Positions 7,556 to 19,516 are shown, counted from the first letter of the stretch. The stretch is DNA of 19,882 bases from Paramuribaculum sp. (GCA_029051965.1 JAIDJZ010000392.1:1-19882), one strand, 5' to 3'. Notes: a model not told the origin generated them from the sequence alone. A program made the numbers and translations.

Positions 7556-7655
7556 GGGTAAGTCCTACACGACCAGCTCCCCGGGAACTCCGTCAGATCT
7601 TGACCGAAGCAGCGGTACCGGGTTGTAGCGGTGCGATGTAGTAAGCTTACCCTTT
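7556..7655 (+). ncRNA. ffs: Small signal recognition particle RNA (4.5S type)
   Basis: This is the RNA of the bacterial signal recognition particle, which binds Ffh and directs membrane proteins to the translocon. The roughly 100-base segment folds into one long hairpin. The outer stem is GGGTAAG (7556-7562) with CTTACCC (7646-7652), followed inward by CTACA with TGTAG. The conserved Ffh-binding part is present: GTCAG on the 5' side and GAAGCAGCGG on the 3' side, in the same 22-base span as in E. coli 4.5S RNA. The tip reads TCTTGACC, where E. coli has CCGGAAGG, so the usual GGAA-type tetraloop is replaced. It has its own promoter, and a seven-T run (7653-7659) directly after the outer stem ends transcription. 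There is no protein-coding frame here. Confidence 0.88.
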
Positions 7656-7659
7656 TTTT
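7653..7659 (+). terminator. T-run ending the SRP RNA
   Basis: Seven T residues follow immediately after the closing CTTACCC arm of the SRP RNA, so the outer stem of the RNA probably doubles as the terminator stem. Confidence 0.7.
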
Positions 7660-7711
7660 GTGTCCTTTTGTGTCGCATGACAGGAAACTTTAATGCAGGG
7701 TAGGAAAAGTT

Positions 7712-7741
7712 TTTGTAAGTTGAGGATTCTGACTAAATTTG
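7712..7741 (+). promoter_or_regulatory. Promoter of the envelope glycan operon
   Basis: TTTG (7712-7715), 18 bases, then TAAATTTG (7734-7741). The predicted start near 7748 gives a leader of about 57 bases before the ATG at 7805. The last TTG of the -7 box could be misread as a start codon of the following gene, but that codon would lie upstream of the transcript start. Confidence 0.65.
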
Positions 7742-7804
7742 CAAATAACCCCTATTGTAATTAAGCGGAACGGCGGCTTCGAAGCTGTTTTTTTACAGAC
7801 AAAA

Positions 7805-8818
7805 ATGAGCGAAATCGAACGACATATTCTCGTGCTGCGCTTTTCAGCGTTAGGCGACGTCGCAATGACATTGCCGGTTGTCTATTCTGTTGCCCGGGCA
7901 AATCCCGAGGTGAGATTCACCGTGGTGACACGGCCCTTTTTCTCGCGATTGTTTATAGATGCGCCGGCCAATCTCTCGGTGATCGGTGTCGATCCGAAAG
8001 ACTATAAAGGCGCGCTTGGCCTGTGGCGTCTGTTTTCACGGCTTAGCCGTCTGAAGCCGACGGATGTGGCCGACCTCCACAATGTCTTGCGCTCGTGGAT
8101 GATCGACAATTACTTCAGGGCTAAAGGCGTAAGGGTCGCGATGGTCGACAAAATGAGGTCCGGACGTTCCCACGCGTTGAAGAACAAAATCCGCCAGAAA
8201 AGTTTTATCGACCGCTATGTCGATGTCTTCTGCGAGCTCGGTCTGAAAATTCCCGGATCTTTTTCGGCTCTTCCGGTGCTAAGTGCGCCGGATGCGTCTG
8301 AGATCAGACATCCGGCGGTAGGCATTGCGCCTTTTGCGAGATACCTCACTAAAACCTATCCACCCGAGCTGATGGTCGAGGTCATCGGAAATATATGCCG
8401 GAAAGGAGTCTCGGTCTATCTGTTTGGCGGCCGGGGTGAAGAGGCCGCGCAGCTTGAGCAATGGGCCGCGCGGATCGATGGATGCCGGTCAGTGGCAGGT
8501 CTCTATCCGATCGAGCAGGAATTGCGGCTGATGCAGGAGATGGATCTGATGGTCTCGATGGATTCGGCCAATCAGCATCTTGCGTCGCTCGTGGCAACTC
8601 CGGTGGTGACTCTGTGGGGCAGTACAACGCCCCGATGCGGATTCGTTCCGTTCGGACAGAGCGAGTCGCGATCTATTGTGGCCGGTCTGGAGTGTCAGCC
8701 ATGTAATGTCGCCGGAGCGCCTGCATGTCCAAGGGGTGATCTGGGCTGCATGCGCGAGCTGACGCCGGAGTCGGTCGCCTCTCACATTCTTTCAGAATTA
8801 GCCAGCACAAAGAAATGA
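7805..8818 (+). CDS. Glycosyltransferase family 9 (LPS heptosyltransferase-like)
   Basis: A 337-residue GT-B fold sugar transferase of family GT9, the family of ADP-heptose:LPS heptosyltransferases (WaaC/WaaF), which work on the lipid A core at the inner face of the cytoplasmic membrane. The N-terminus HILVLRFSALGDVAMTLPVV is the family signature (RFSALGD loop). The C-terminal donor-binding half contains MDSANQHLASLVATPVVTLWG followed by the GFVPFGQ loop, and a cluster of cysteines (CQPCN, CPRGD, GCM) near the end. I chose the ATG at 7805 because it begins just before the signature and lies downstream of the predicted promoter; an in-frame TTG at 7739 overlaps the -7 box. It is the first gene of a four-gene operon, and its stop overlaps the next start (ATGA). 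The sugar donor is not certain. Confidence 0.92.
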   Translation: MSEIERHILVLRFSALGDVAMTLPVVYSVARANPEVRFTVVTRPFFSRLFIDAPANLSVIGVDPKDYKGALGLWRLFSRLSRLKPTDVADLHNVLRSWMIDNYFRAKGVRVAMVDKMRSGRSHALKNKIRQKSFIDRYVDVFCELGLKIPGSFSALPVLSAPDASEIRHPAVGIAPFARYLTKTYPPELMVEVIGNICRKGVSVYLFGGRGEEAAQLEQWAARIDGCRSVAGLYPIEQELRLMQEMDLMVSMDSANQHLASLVATPVVTLWGSTTPRCGFVPFGQSESRSIVAGLECQPCNVAGAPACPRGDLGCMRELTPESVASHILSELASTKK

Positions 8819-10680
8819 GTCTGATCGGATACATTCTATTTTCGCTACTCTATTGGCTGTGGTGTGCAGCCTTCTTTCAGATTTTCCAGAAACCGTTTTT
8901 TGCGATATCAAACCGTAGGAGTGCTGCCGGCACTGCAGTCGGACTCAGAATGACTGCGGCAGTCTACCGCCACGGATTTAAGTCTGATGCGATAATCGCG
9001 TCCTATCTTTCAGCCGTCCCGTTGATCGCCGGGCTTGTCCGAGTGCTGTTTCCGACGTTCGAGCCCGGCTGGATTCTATGGCCCTATAACACTCTGATCG
9101 CAATGGCTCTGGGGCTTATTGTGGTTTCCGATTCGATCCTCTACGGGTTCTGGAACTCGAAGATCGATGCCTCCGTGTTCGAATATCTGCGCCATCCCAA
9201 AGGGGCGTTTGCAAGCGTCAGCGGATGGTATGTGGCCGCGGGGCTTCTTGTCGCGGCTGCAGTCGGTGGATGTTTCTGGCTTGGTGCCGAGGCTGTTGTC
9301 CGCTACGGATGGTTTCCTCTATTTGATTCGTCGCCACACTGGTGGACCTATGTGGCTGCGCCCGTGGAGTTTTTGCTTATGGTCGGAATCTGTTTCCTGA
9401 TTATCCGCGGTCTCGGTATCCGTCCGAACAATCCGAGCGCAGTCTATTTCCACTCCGAAAACTTCTTTAACCACTGGGCTCTTAATCCCGCCTATAATCT
9501 GATCTATTCGCTCGGCGCCCGCGACGATTATGCCGGACAGTTCCAGACGATGTCGCCGGAGAAGTGCCGCGAACTGATCGCCCCTCTTTTTCCGACTGAA
9601 GGAAAGTCGCAATCGCGGCTTGCGACCGATCGTCCCGACATTCTTGTGGTCGTCTGGGAAAGCTTCGGTGCTGAGTTCTGCGAACAGCTCGGCGGCCGTA
9701 GCGGAGTGACGCCGAATTTCAATAGCCTGTGCGACGAAGGACTCTTCTTCACCCGCTGTCGTGCGTCCTCGTTCCGTACTGACCGGGCGCTCCCCGCGAT
9801 ATTCTGCGGCCTGCCGGGACAACCGACTGCCACAATAGTGCGCCACACGCGCAAGCTCCCGTGTCTGCCCGCTGTGGCCCGCGATCTGCGCGGGATCGGT
9901 TACCGGACAATGGCTGTCCACGGCGGCGACCTCGTCATCATGCACAAATCCGATTTCTACCTCTCGGCCGGAAACACCCGGCTGATGGCTCAGCGCGACT
10001 TTCCCGGCAATCTCGACCACGGGAAATGGGGCGTCCATGATCTTCCGGTCCTTGAGCGAGTTGCCGATGAGGCAGCCCGGCTGACCGCCGCGGGCGAACG
10101 ATGGATGATTTCGGTCCAGACGCTCAGTTCGCATGAACCGTTCACCGTGCCCTATGACCGGCTTCCTGATCCTGCCGACAATTCGATGGCCTATACCGAC
10201 CATGCTCTCGGGCAGATGGTCGGGCGTCTGAAAGCCTCCGGGGCATGGGACAATCTGCTGTTGGTCGTAGTGGCCGATCATGGGCTGAACCGCAGCAACA
10301 CACCGTCGCATCGGGATCAGTATTCCCATATACCGCTGTTGTTTGCCGGAGGTGCCGTGCGGCGTCCCGAGCGAATCGACACAATCATGAGCCAGACGGA
10401 TATTCCCGCGACTCTGCTCGGACAGCTCGGTCTGAGCCATGACCGTTATCCCTTCAGCCGCGACGTCCTGGCTGACACCTATACGGTTCAGTCCTCTTTC
10501 CACACTTATAACAATGGATTTCTATTCACTGACCGGACCGGTCTGACCGACTACGACAATCTCCGTCAGGCTGCCGCACCGGGCACAGCCGACGCCGATC
10601 GTGAACTGAAGGGGAAAGCCATTCTCCAGAGTCTGTATAACTACATTGCAAATCTTGACAATGAACGAAAAGCTCCGTAA
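8815..10680 (+). CDS. LtaS/OpgB-type membrane phosphotransferase (sulfatase fold), first of a pair
   Basis: A 621-residue inner-membrane enzyme of the alkaline phosphatase superfamily. Relatives transfer phosphoglycerol or phosphoethanolamine from phospholipids to polymers or glycans on the outer face of the membrane. About five hydrophobic segments occupy roughly residues 1-205. The catalytic domain starts near residue 275 with ILVVVWESF (metal-binding Glu). The predicted nucleophile is Thr322 in SSFRTDRALPAIFCGLP, and the other metal ligands are in SSHEPF and VVADHG. The residues match LtaS-type sites. Translation is coupled to the GT9 gene through a 4-base ATGA overlap. As there is no teichoic acid in these Gram-negative bacteria, the acceptor is more likely lipooligosaccharide or another envelope glycan (inference). 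Confidence 0.9.
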   Translation: MSLIGYILFSLLYWLWCAAFFQIFQKPFFAISNRRSAAGTAVGLRMTAAVYRHGFKSDAIIASYLSAVPLIAGLVRVLFPTFEPGWILWPYNTLIAMALGLIVVSDSILYGFWNSKIDASVFEYLRHPKGAFASVSGWYVAAGLLVAAAVGGCFWLGAEAVVRYGWFPLFDSSPHWWTYVAAPVEFLLMVGICFLIIRGLGIRPNNPSAVYFHSENFFNHWALNPAYNLIYSLGARDDYAGQFQTMSPEKCRELIAPLFPTEGKSQSRLATDRPDILVVVWESFGAEFCEQLGGRSGVTPNFNSLCDEGLFFTRCRASSFRTDRALPAIFCGLPGQPTATIVRHTRKLPCLPAVARDLRGIGYRTMAVHGGDLVIMHKSDFYLSAGNTRLMAQRDFPGNLDHGKWGVHDLPVLERVADEAARLTAAGERWMISVQTLSSHEPFTVPYDRLPDPADNSMAYTDHALGQMVGRLKASGAWDNLLLVVVADHGLNRSNTPSHRDQYSHIPLLFAGGAVRRPERIDTIMSQTDIPATLLGQLGLSHDRYPFSRDVLADTYTVQSSFHTYNNGFLFTDRTGLTDYDNLRQAAAPGTADADRELKGKAILQSLYNYIANLDNERKAP

Positions 10681-12649
10681 ACTGATGCGCTCGACTCCCG
10701 TCGGGCTGATTCTGAATCTTGCCGTTGTCTATCTGGCCTATTTCATTTGCCGGATCGTTTTTATTCTTGAGAATTTCGATCTGGTAGGGGAGGGGCTTTC
10801 TTGGTCGGGATTCCTTACTGTCTGCGCTGGAGGTTTCAGGTTCGACTCCTCGGCGATCTTCTATACAAACTGCCTCTTCATCCTGCTCTACATCCTTCCG
10901 CTCCACTGGAAAGAGGGGCGGCGGTGGTGGAATGCGATGACAAAATGGCTCTATGTGGGAGTCAATGCACTGTGTGTCATCATAAATCTTGGCGATTCAG
11001 TCTTTTTTGAAACGCGCATGCAGCGTTCGACGATGGCGACCGTCACCGAATTCAAAGGCGAGGGCAATCTTCCCTCGATCATTGGGGTGGAGGTCGTGAC
11101 CCACTGGTATCTGCTTCTTCTGGCAGCACTGATCATATTCGGATTCATCCGTCTCTACCGGCGACCCGCCGAGCCGGGACGCCCGTTATGGCACTATTAT
11201 CTGACCAATTCGCTCACACTGGTTATCATTGGCTTTCTGTCGGTCTGCGGGATGCGCGGAAATATTCTGTTCCTTTCGGCTACACGCCCTATCTCGGTCG
11301 GCTACGCACAGCGTTTTGTCGAGAAACCGGTCCAGACAGGTGCCGTGCTGAACACTCCGTTCGCTCTGCTGCGCACTCTCGGCGAAGTCACGATGGCCGA
11401 ACCTCATTATTTTTCTGAAGAGGAGCTGGATGCGATCTATTCGCCCGTACATGTTCCGGCCGACACTCTTGCAGAACGTAAGAAAAATGTTGTCATCCTG
11501 ATCGTCGAGAGCTTTGCCCAGGAATTTATCGGAGGCCTCAACAAAAACCTTGACGGCGGAACCTACAAGGGCTATACTCCTTTTGCCGACTCTCTCCTGA
11601 CGGTCAGTGCCCATTGGCGCGACGGATTCGCCAATGCCGGGTTCAGCATCGACGCACCCCCGGCCGTTCTTGCCTCGATCCCTCGAATGAACCGTCCGTT
11701 TGTCGTGTCGCCCTATTCGCTCAACGACATCAATTCGATCGCATCACTGCTCAAGCCGATGGGCTATACGGCGGCATTCTTCCACGGCGCCGACAACGAA
11801 TCGCTCGGTTTCAACGCCTTCACCCGCCATGCCGGTTTCGACCGCTATTACGGTCAGAAAGAGTTCTATGCCGACAGCCGTTTCGGCGGCAAATCGGAAT
11901 TTGACGGGACATGGGGTGTCTGGGACGAACCTTTCCTGCAGTTTTTCGCACAGACGCTGACCACGTTGCCGCAACCGTTTCTTGCGACAGTGTTCACCCT
12001 CTCTTCCCATCATCCCTTCCGCATTCCCGACAAATATGCCGACGTGATGAAAGATGAGGGGATCTATCCGCTCCATAAATGCATACGCTATGCCGACTAC
12101 TCTCTGCGACGCTTTTTTGACACCGCGCGCCGGCAGCCGTGGTACGACAACACGATCTTTGTTCTGACAGCCGACCACGGCAGTTCGAAGCGGACCCATG
12201 CCGAGTATAAGAACGATGTCGGCGGCTTCCGCATTCCGATTCTTATCTTCGATCCGTCGGGCGAACTTCCGCGCGGCCAGCTGCCCGGAATTGCCCAGCA
12301 GACCGATATAATGCCGACGGTGCTCAACTATCTTGGCAACAAACGTCCCTATGTAGCCTATGGCATCGACCTGTTTGCAACTCCTGCTGACAGCACATGG
12401 GCTTTCAACTGGGACAATATACCGCAGTATTTCAAAGGCGACTATGTCATTCAGTTTGCCGGCGAGGAGGTGTCCGGACTTTTCAACTACCGGACCGACC
12501 CATTGTTGAAAAACAACCTTGCCGGAAAAGGGCTTGAGACAGAATCGTCCATGAAGCGCGACGCGCAGGCAATCATCCAGAGCTTTATGCACCGCATGAA
12601 TACCAATGCGGCAACCGTAGCCGAACCTCTGAAATCAAAAAACGACTGA
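10661..12649 (+). CDS. LtaS-type membrane phosphotransferase (sulfatase fold), second of a pair
   Basis: A second, clearly different LtaS-type enzyme of 662 residues. The N-terminal half has about five membrane segments (the first near residues 13-35). The catalytic domain begins around residue 280 with KKNVVILIVESFAQEF. The predicted nucleophile is Ser329 in AGFSIDAPPAVLASIP, where the neighbouring enzyme has Thr322. Metal-site motifs are SSHHPF and LTADHGSS. The pattern GTWGVWDEPFLQFF is common in LTA synthase-like proteins of Bacteroidales. I chose ATG 10661; an in-frame TTG lies at 10646. The start lies 20 bases inside the previous gene, and the next gene begins 3 bases after the stop. 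Donor and acceptor are unknown; phosphoglycerol or phosphoethanolamine transfer is inferred from the family. Confidence 0.9.
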   Translation: MNEKLRKLMRSTPVGLILNLAVVYLAYFICRIVFILENFDLVGEGLSWSGFLTVCAGGFRFDSSAIFYTNCLFILLYILPLHWKEGRRWWNAMTKWLYVGVNALCVIINLGDSVFFETRMQRSTMATVTEFKGEGNLPSIIGVEVVTHWYLLLLAALIIFGFIRLYRRPAEPGRPLWHYYLTNSLTLVIIGFLSVCGMRGNILFLSATRPISVGYAQRFVEKPVQTGAVLNTPFALLRTLGEVTMAEPHYFSEEELDAIYSPVHVPADTLAERKKNVVILIVESFAQEFIGGLNKNLDGGTYKGYTPFADSLLTVSAHWRDGFANAGFSIDAPPAVLASIPRMNRPFVVSPYSLNDINSIASLLKPMGYTAAFFHGADNESLGFNAFTRHAGFDRYYGQKEFYADSRFGGKSEFDGTWGVWDEPFLQFFAQTLTTLPQPFLATVFTLSSHHPFRIPDKYADVMKDEGIYPLHKCIRYADYSLRRFFDTARRQPWYDNTIFVLTADHGSSKRTHAEYKNDVGGFRIPILIFDPSGELPRGQLPGIAQQTDIMPTVLNYLGNKRPYVAYGIDLFATPADSTWAFNWDNIPQYFKGDYVIQFAGEEVSGLFNYRTDPLLKNNLAGKGLETESSMKRDAQAIIQSFMHRMNTNAATVAEPLKSKND

Positions 12650-12652
12650 CCT

Positions 12653-13729
12653 ATGAGAATTCTTCAGATTTTCCCCGGAAAGGTATGGGGCGGGGCCGAA
12701 CAGTTTGTCCTTGATCTCGGTCTTGCCATGCGCGGCAAAGGCCACGAAGTCGAGTTTCTTGTGCGGCGTTCCGACACCGTGATCGCGCGGCTTGAGAATG
12801 CCGTGGAGTTTTCGGTTGTCGGTCTCGGCGGAAGTGTGTTCCCTCTCGGAAAGCCCGATCCGGTTCTTGTCGAAGCCGTCAGGAATGCTGACGTTGTCCA
12901 TGTCCACGATATCGCACACGTCGACCCGGTTTTCAGGGCTGTCGACATTGCCGGATCTCACGCGAAAGTCATCCTGACGCGACATATCGCCCGCGCGAGC
13001 CGGACCCTCCCGTGGCGGCGTGGCTCATTGAAGAGACTCCATCGGATTCTGTTTGTCAGCCATCTCGGCCAGCGTCTCTGGCAGAGTGTGAACTCATGGA
13101 TGCCCGAAGAGAAGTGCATGGTCGTCCACAACAGCATTCCGCCTTATGCCGCAGCGGAGGCCGAGGATCTGCGTCAGCGTTATGCTGTCCGGCCCGGAGT
13201 CCCGCTGATACTTTTCACCGGACGCGTCCGCGAATCGAAAGGCTGTCAGGTTCTTGTCGAGGCTCTTGTCCGTGTGCGCGATCTCGACTGGACAATGATA
13301 TTCGTCGGGACGTGCAAGCCGGCTGATTTCGACAAAGAACTTGTCCGAATCGCGCAGCGTGGTGGCGTCGGCCACCGAGTCGGCTTCTATGGATTTTCCG
13401 ATAATGTCCGCGCACTCATCCGTCAGGCCGACATCGGCGTCGCACCTTCGATCGTGCGCGAGGCTTGCCCGCTTTCACCGATGGAATTCATGCAGGCGGC
13501 CGTTCCGGTAATCGCAACCGACAATGGCGCTCAGCCAGAGTATATAACCGATGGCGAGACAGGAGTGCTTGTCTCGCCCGACAATGTCGAGGCTCTGGCC
13601 GCAGCTCTGCGTTCAATGATCACAGACCGTAGGCGGCGTCAGCGCATAGGCCGACGGGGCGCCGATTATTTCGCTGCAAACCTATCCTATCAGAGATTTA
13701 TCGACGAAATTCTCGGAGCCTATTCCTGA
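12653..13729 (+). CDS. Glycosyltransferase family 4
   Basis: A 358-residue retaining GT-B glycosyltransferase of family GT4. The N-terminal acceptor domain starts MRILQIFPGKVWGGAEQFV, with the family's glycine loop. The C-terminal donor domain has LFTGRVRESKGCQVLVEAL and the E-x7-E motif Glu270 to Glu278 (EACPLSPME), followed by GAQPEYITDGETGVLVSPDN. The enzyme probably adds one sugar from a nucleotide-sugar donor at the cytoplasmic face. It is the last gene of the operon with GT9 and the two phosphotransferases, starting 3 bases after the preceding stop. A terminator-like hairpin follows 24 bases after its stop. The donor sugar cannot be told from sequence. The gene set suggests synthesis and phospho-decoration of a short surface glycan. 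Confidence 0.93.
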   Translation: MRILQIFPGKVWGGAEQFVLDLGLAMRGKGHEVEFLVRRSDTVIARLENAVEFSVVGLGGSVFPLGKPDPVLVEAVRNADVVHVHDIAHVDPVFRAVDIAGSHAKVILTRHIARASRTLPWRRGSLKRLHRILFVSHLGQRLWQSVNSWMPEEKCMVVHNSIPPYAAAEAEDLRQRYAVRPGVPLILFTGRVRESKGCQVLVEALVRVRDLDWTMIFVGTCKPADFDKELVRIAQRGGVGHRVGFYGFSDNVRALIRQADIGVAPSIVREACPLSPMEFMQAAVPVIATDNGAQPEYITDGETGVLVSPDNVEALAAALRSMITDRRRRQRIGRRGADYFAANLSYQRFIDEILGAYS

Positions 13730-13731
13730 AT

Positions 13732-13795
13732 TCGCCATCCGGCAGAAAATAACGGGCGCTGTGTCAAAATTTTGAATTTTTGACACAGCGCTCCT
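13732..13795. repeat. Palindromic intergenic repeat, copy 2 (likely bidirectional terminator)
   Basis: This is the second copy of the element at 3437-3500. The 22-base left flank is identical. The stem has arms GCGCTGTGTCAAAA (13756-13769) and TTTTGACACAGCGC (13778-13791), extended by a G-T and a G-C pair. Compared with copy 1, the outer stem pairs change on both sides, so pairing is kept. It sits exactly between two converging genes. Downstream on the + strand is CTCCTTATTCTG, and on the - strand GTTATTTTCTG, so it can serve both. Confidence 0.8.
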
Positions 13796-13809
13796 TATTC
13801 TGTCTGCTG

Positions 13810-18188
<4,379 letters not shown>

Positions 18189-18194
18189 TTATTA

Positions 18195-18202
18195 CAAAGT
18201 TA
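18195..18202 (-). promoter_or_regulatory. Probable -7 promoter box of the beta-galactosidase/U32 unit
   Basis: The minus strand reads TAACTTTG here, identical to the -7 box of the tRNA-Val promoter at 84-91. Transcription would begin near 18188, leaving a leader of about 27 bases before the chosen ATG at 18161. No clear TTTG is visible at the right distance upstream, which may mean an activator is needed. Confidence 0.5.
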
Positions 18203-18293
18203 CGCCCGTAATTGCTATTATTAACACTCTTTATTGTTAAATTGCGTTAATTTGAAGGCGCTCCTCATGATGCTCCGTGCGATCTGTAATTTT

Positions 18294-18422
18294 GCAAAAA
18301 CAACCGTCTGCATGACACGGGAAATTTCTCCCGAGGTCTTGGTCAGAATCTATAAGGCGCTCGGCAGGCCGGCCGACGGCTACGCTAAAGTCGGATTCCG
18401 ATTGCGGTTGAGGGTGGATTAG
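18294..18422 (+). pseudogene. Relic of a DUF362-type Fe-S protein gene (N-terminal piece only)
   Basis: An open frame here encodes TVCMTREISPEVLVRIYKAL followed by GRPADGYAKVGFRLRLRVD and a stop at 18420-18422. The first part closely resembles the start of the DUF362 ferredoxin-like proteins common in Bacteroidales (pattern TVYFTKEITPESLVKIYKTLG, then GKVAVKIS). In the full family the protein continues for about 300 more residues; here the similarity fades after about 30 residues and the frame stops. It lies in the gap between two divergent genes. A TAATTTTG promoter-like box (18287-18294) lies immediately upstream. It could alternatively be a functional 36-residue peptide starting at the ATG at 18312. 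The family match is from memory of the pattern, not a search. Confidence 0.5.
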
Positions 18423-18444
18423 CGTTTATGTGAGGGATTTTTTG

Positions 18445-18452
18445 TAATTTTG
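18445..18452 (+). promoter_or_regulatory. Probable -7 promoter box of the BASS transporter gene
   Basis: TAATTTTG lies 46 bases before the ATG at 18499. The best upstream partner is an imperfect TTTA near 18425. The predicted leader contains a 7-base inverted repeat, AAACAGC (18461-18467) with GCTGTTT (18476-18482), directly before GGAAA at 18483-18487, which could affect translation. Confidence 0.5.
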
Positions 18453-18498
18453 CACGACCGAAACAGCTCCGTTTGGCTGTTTGGAAAAGTTTTTGCGT

Positions 18499-19425
18499 AT
18501 GAACAGTGCGGATTTACGTCGGCAACTGAAGCCGTGGATGCTTCCGATCGCAATGGCGTGTGGAGTTTTATTTCATAACCAGATCCATTACATTGCTTTC
18601 CTGACCCCATATCTGATCTTTCTGATGCTTCTCATAACATTCTGTCGCATTGATCCGGCCCACATCCGGATCGACCGCATGTCTGTGAGGCTGCTCGCGA
18701 TCCAGCTGCTGGGTGCCGTCGCTGCCTATATGCTTCTGGCCGGTATCAGTCCGGTGCTCGCGCAGGGCGCGTTTATCTGCATCTTCTGCCCGACTGCCAC
18801 GGCCGCGCCGGTTGTGACCGGAATGCTTGGCGGGAGCGTCGAGCGGCTTGTGGCCTATTCGCTGGTCAGCAATGTCGCAGTAGCCCTTGCCGCTCCGGTC
18901 GCATTCACCGTGATTGGCGGATCGGAGGTCGGACTGATCTACGCCTCCGCAACCATTGCGGCTAAAGTCGCGCCGCTGATACTTCTCCCTCTCGTCATGG
19001 CATTGGCCATGAGACGTATCGCTCCGAAGCTGCGCCGAGCGATCGCTGGCCATCAGAGCGTCTCGTTCTATATCTGGGCCGTTTCGCTTCTTATCGTTGT
19101 CGGCAACTCAGTCAGCTTCATAATGGCTGAACCGGCCGATGCCGTTCCGACGGCCGTCTGGCTGGCAGTCATTGCCGGTGTGGCCTGCGGAGCCCAGTTT
19201 CTGGCCGGACGCATTGTCGGGCGCCGTGCAGGCGATCCTGTTTCAGGAGCGCAGGGGCTCGGACAGAAAAACACGGTCCTCGCAATCTGGATGGCGCTGA
19301 CCTATCTCAACCCTCTCTCCTCGATCGCTCCGGCGGCTTATGTGGCCTTTCAGAACACGGTCAATTCTGTTCAACTCTATTTCCGTCAGCGGAATTCCGG
19401 TCGACGCACGACCTCGTCGGAGTGA
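18499..19425 (+). CDS. BASS superfamily transporter (bile acid:sodium symporter-like)
   Basis: A 308-residue inner-membrane transporter with about nine or ten hydrophobic segments. The family is the bile acid/sodium symporter superfamily, whose bacterial members carry organic anions such as bile acids, pantoate or pyruvate with sodium. The supporting motifs are FCPTATAAPVVTGMLGG in the first half and LGQKNTVLAIWMALTYLNPL in the second. The two sets lie at about residues 95 and 260, in line with the inverted-repeat fold and its crossover helices. I chose ATG 18499 (MNSADLRRQLKPWML); an in-frame TTG lies at 18481 but overlaps the leader hairpin. It stands alone in direction, between the divergent beta-galactosidase and the Crp/Fnr gene. 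The substrate cannot be told from sequence. Confidence 0.88.
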   Translation: MNSADLRRQLKPWMLPIAMACGVLFHNQIHYIAFLTPYLIFLMLLITFCRIDPAHIRIDRMSVRLLAIQLLGAVAAYMLLAGISPVLAQGAFICIFCPTATAAPVVTGMLGGSVERLVAYSLVSNVAVALAAPVAFTVIGGSEVGLIYASATIAAKVAPLILLPLVMALAMRRIAPKLRRAIAGHQSVSFYIWAVSLLIVVGNSVSFIMAEPADAVPTAVWLAVIAGVACGAQFLAGRIVGRRAGDPVSGAQGLGQKNTVLAIWMALTYLNPLSSIAPAAYVAFQNTVNSVQLYFRQRNSGRRTTSSE

Positions 19426-19498
19426 ACCTTCGCAATGTCCCGCGCGTTAGAAAACTGAGTTGACCAAGGGCCGGAAACCCGATCAGACCCTGATCCAT

Positions 19499-19516
19499 TA
19501 TATAACCTATATAACC
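19499..19516. repeat. Perfect tandem 9-base repeat upstream of the Crp/Fnr gene
   Basis: TATATAACC occurs twice in direct succession (19499-19507 and 19508-19516), 72 bases before the ATG at 19588. It could be an operator for a dimeric regulator, possibly the Crp/Fnr protein itself, or chance in an AT-rich stretch. A 6-base inverted repeat GATCAG/CTGATC (19481-19495) lies just before it and is too weak to call a terminator. Confidence 0.4.

Noticed and set aside
7739..7804. TTG start giving a longer GT9 protein
   Set aside because: The TTG is part of the -7 promoter box and would lie before the transcript start; the family begins right after the ATG at 7805.
9319..10503. A 394-codon minus-strand open frame
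   Set aside because: It is antisense to the first LtaS-type gene, which has clear catalytic motifs. The antisense translation has no recognisable domain and reflects GC-rich codon use.
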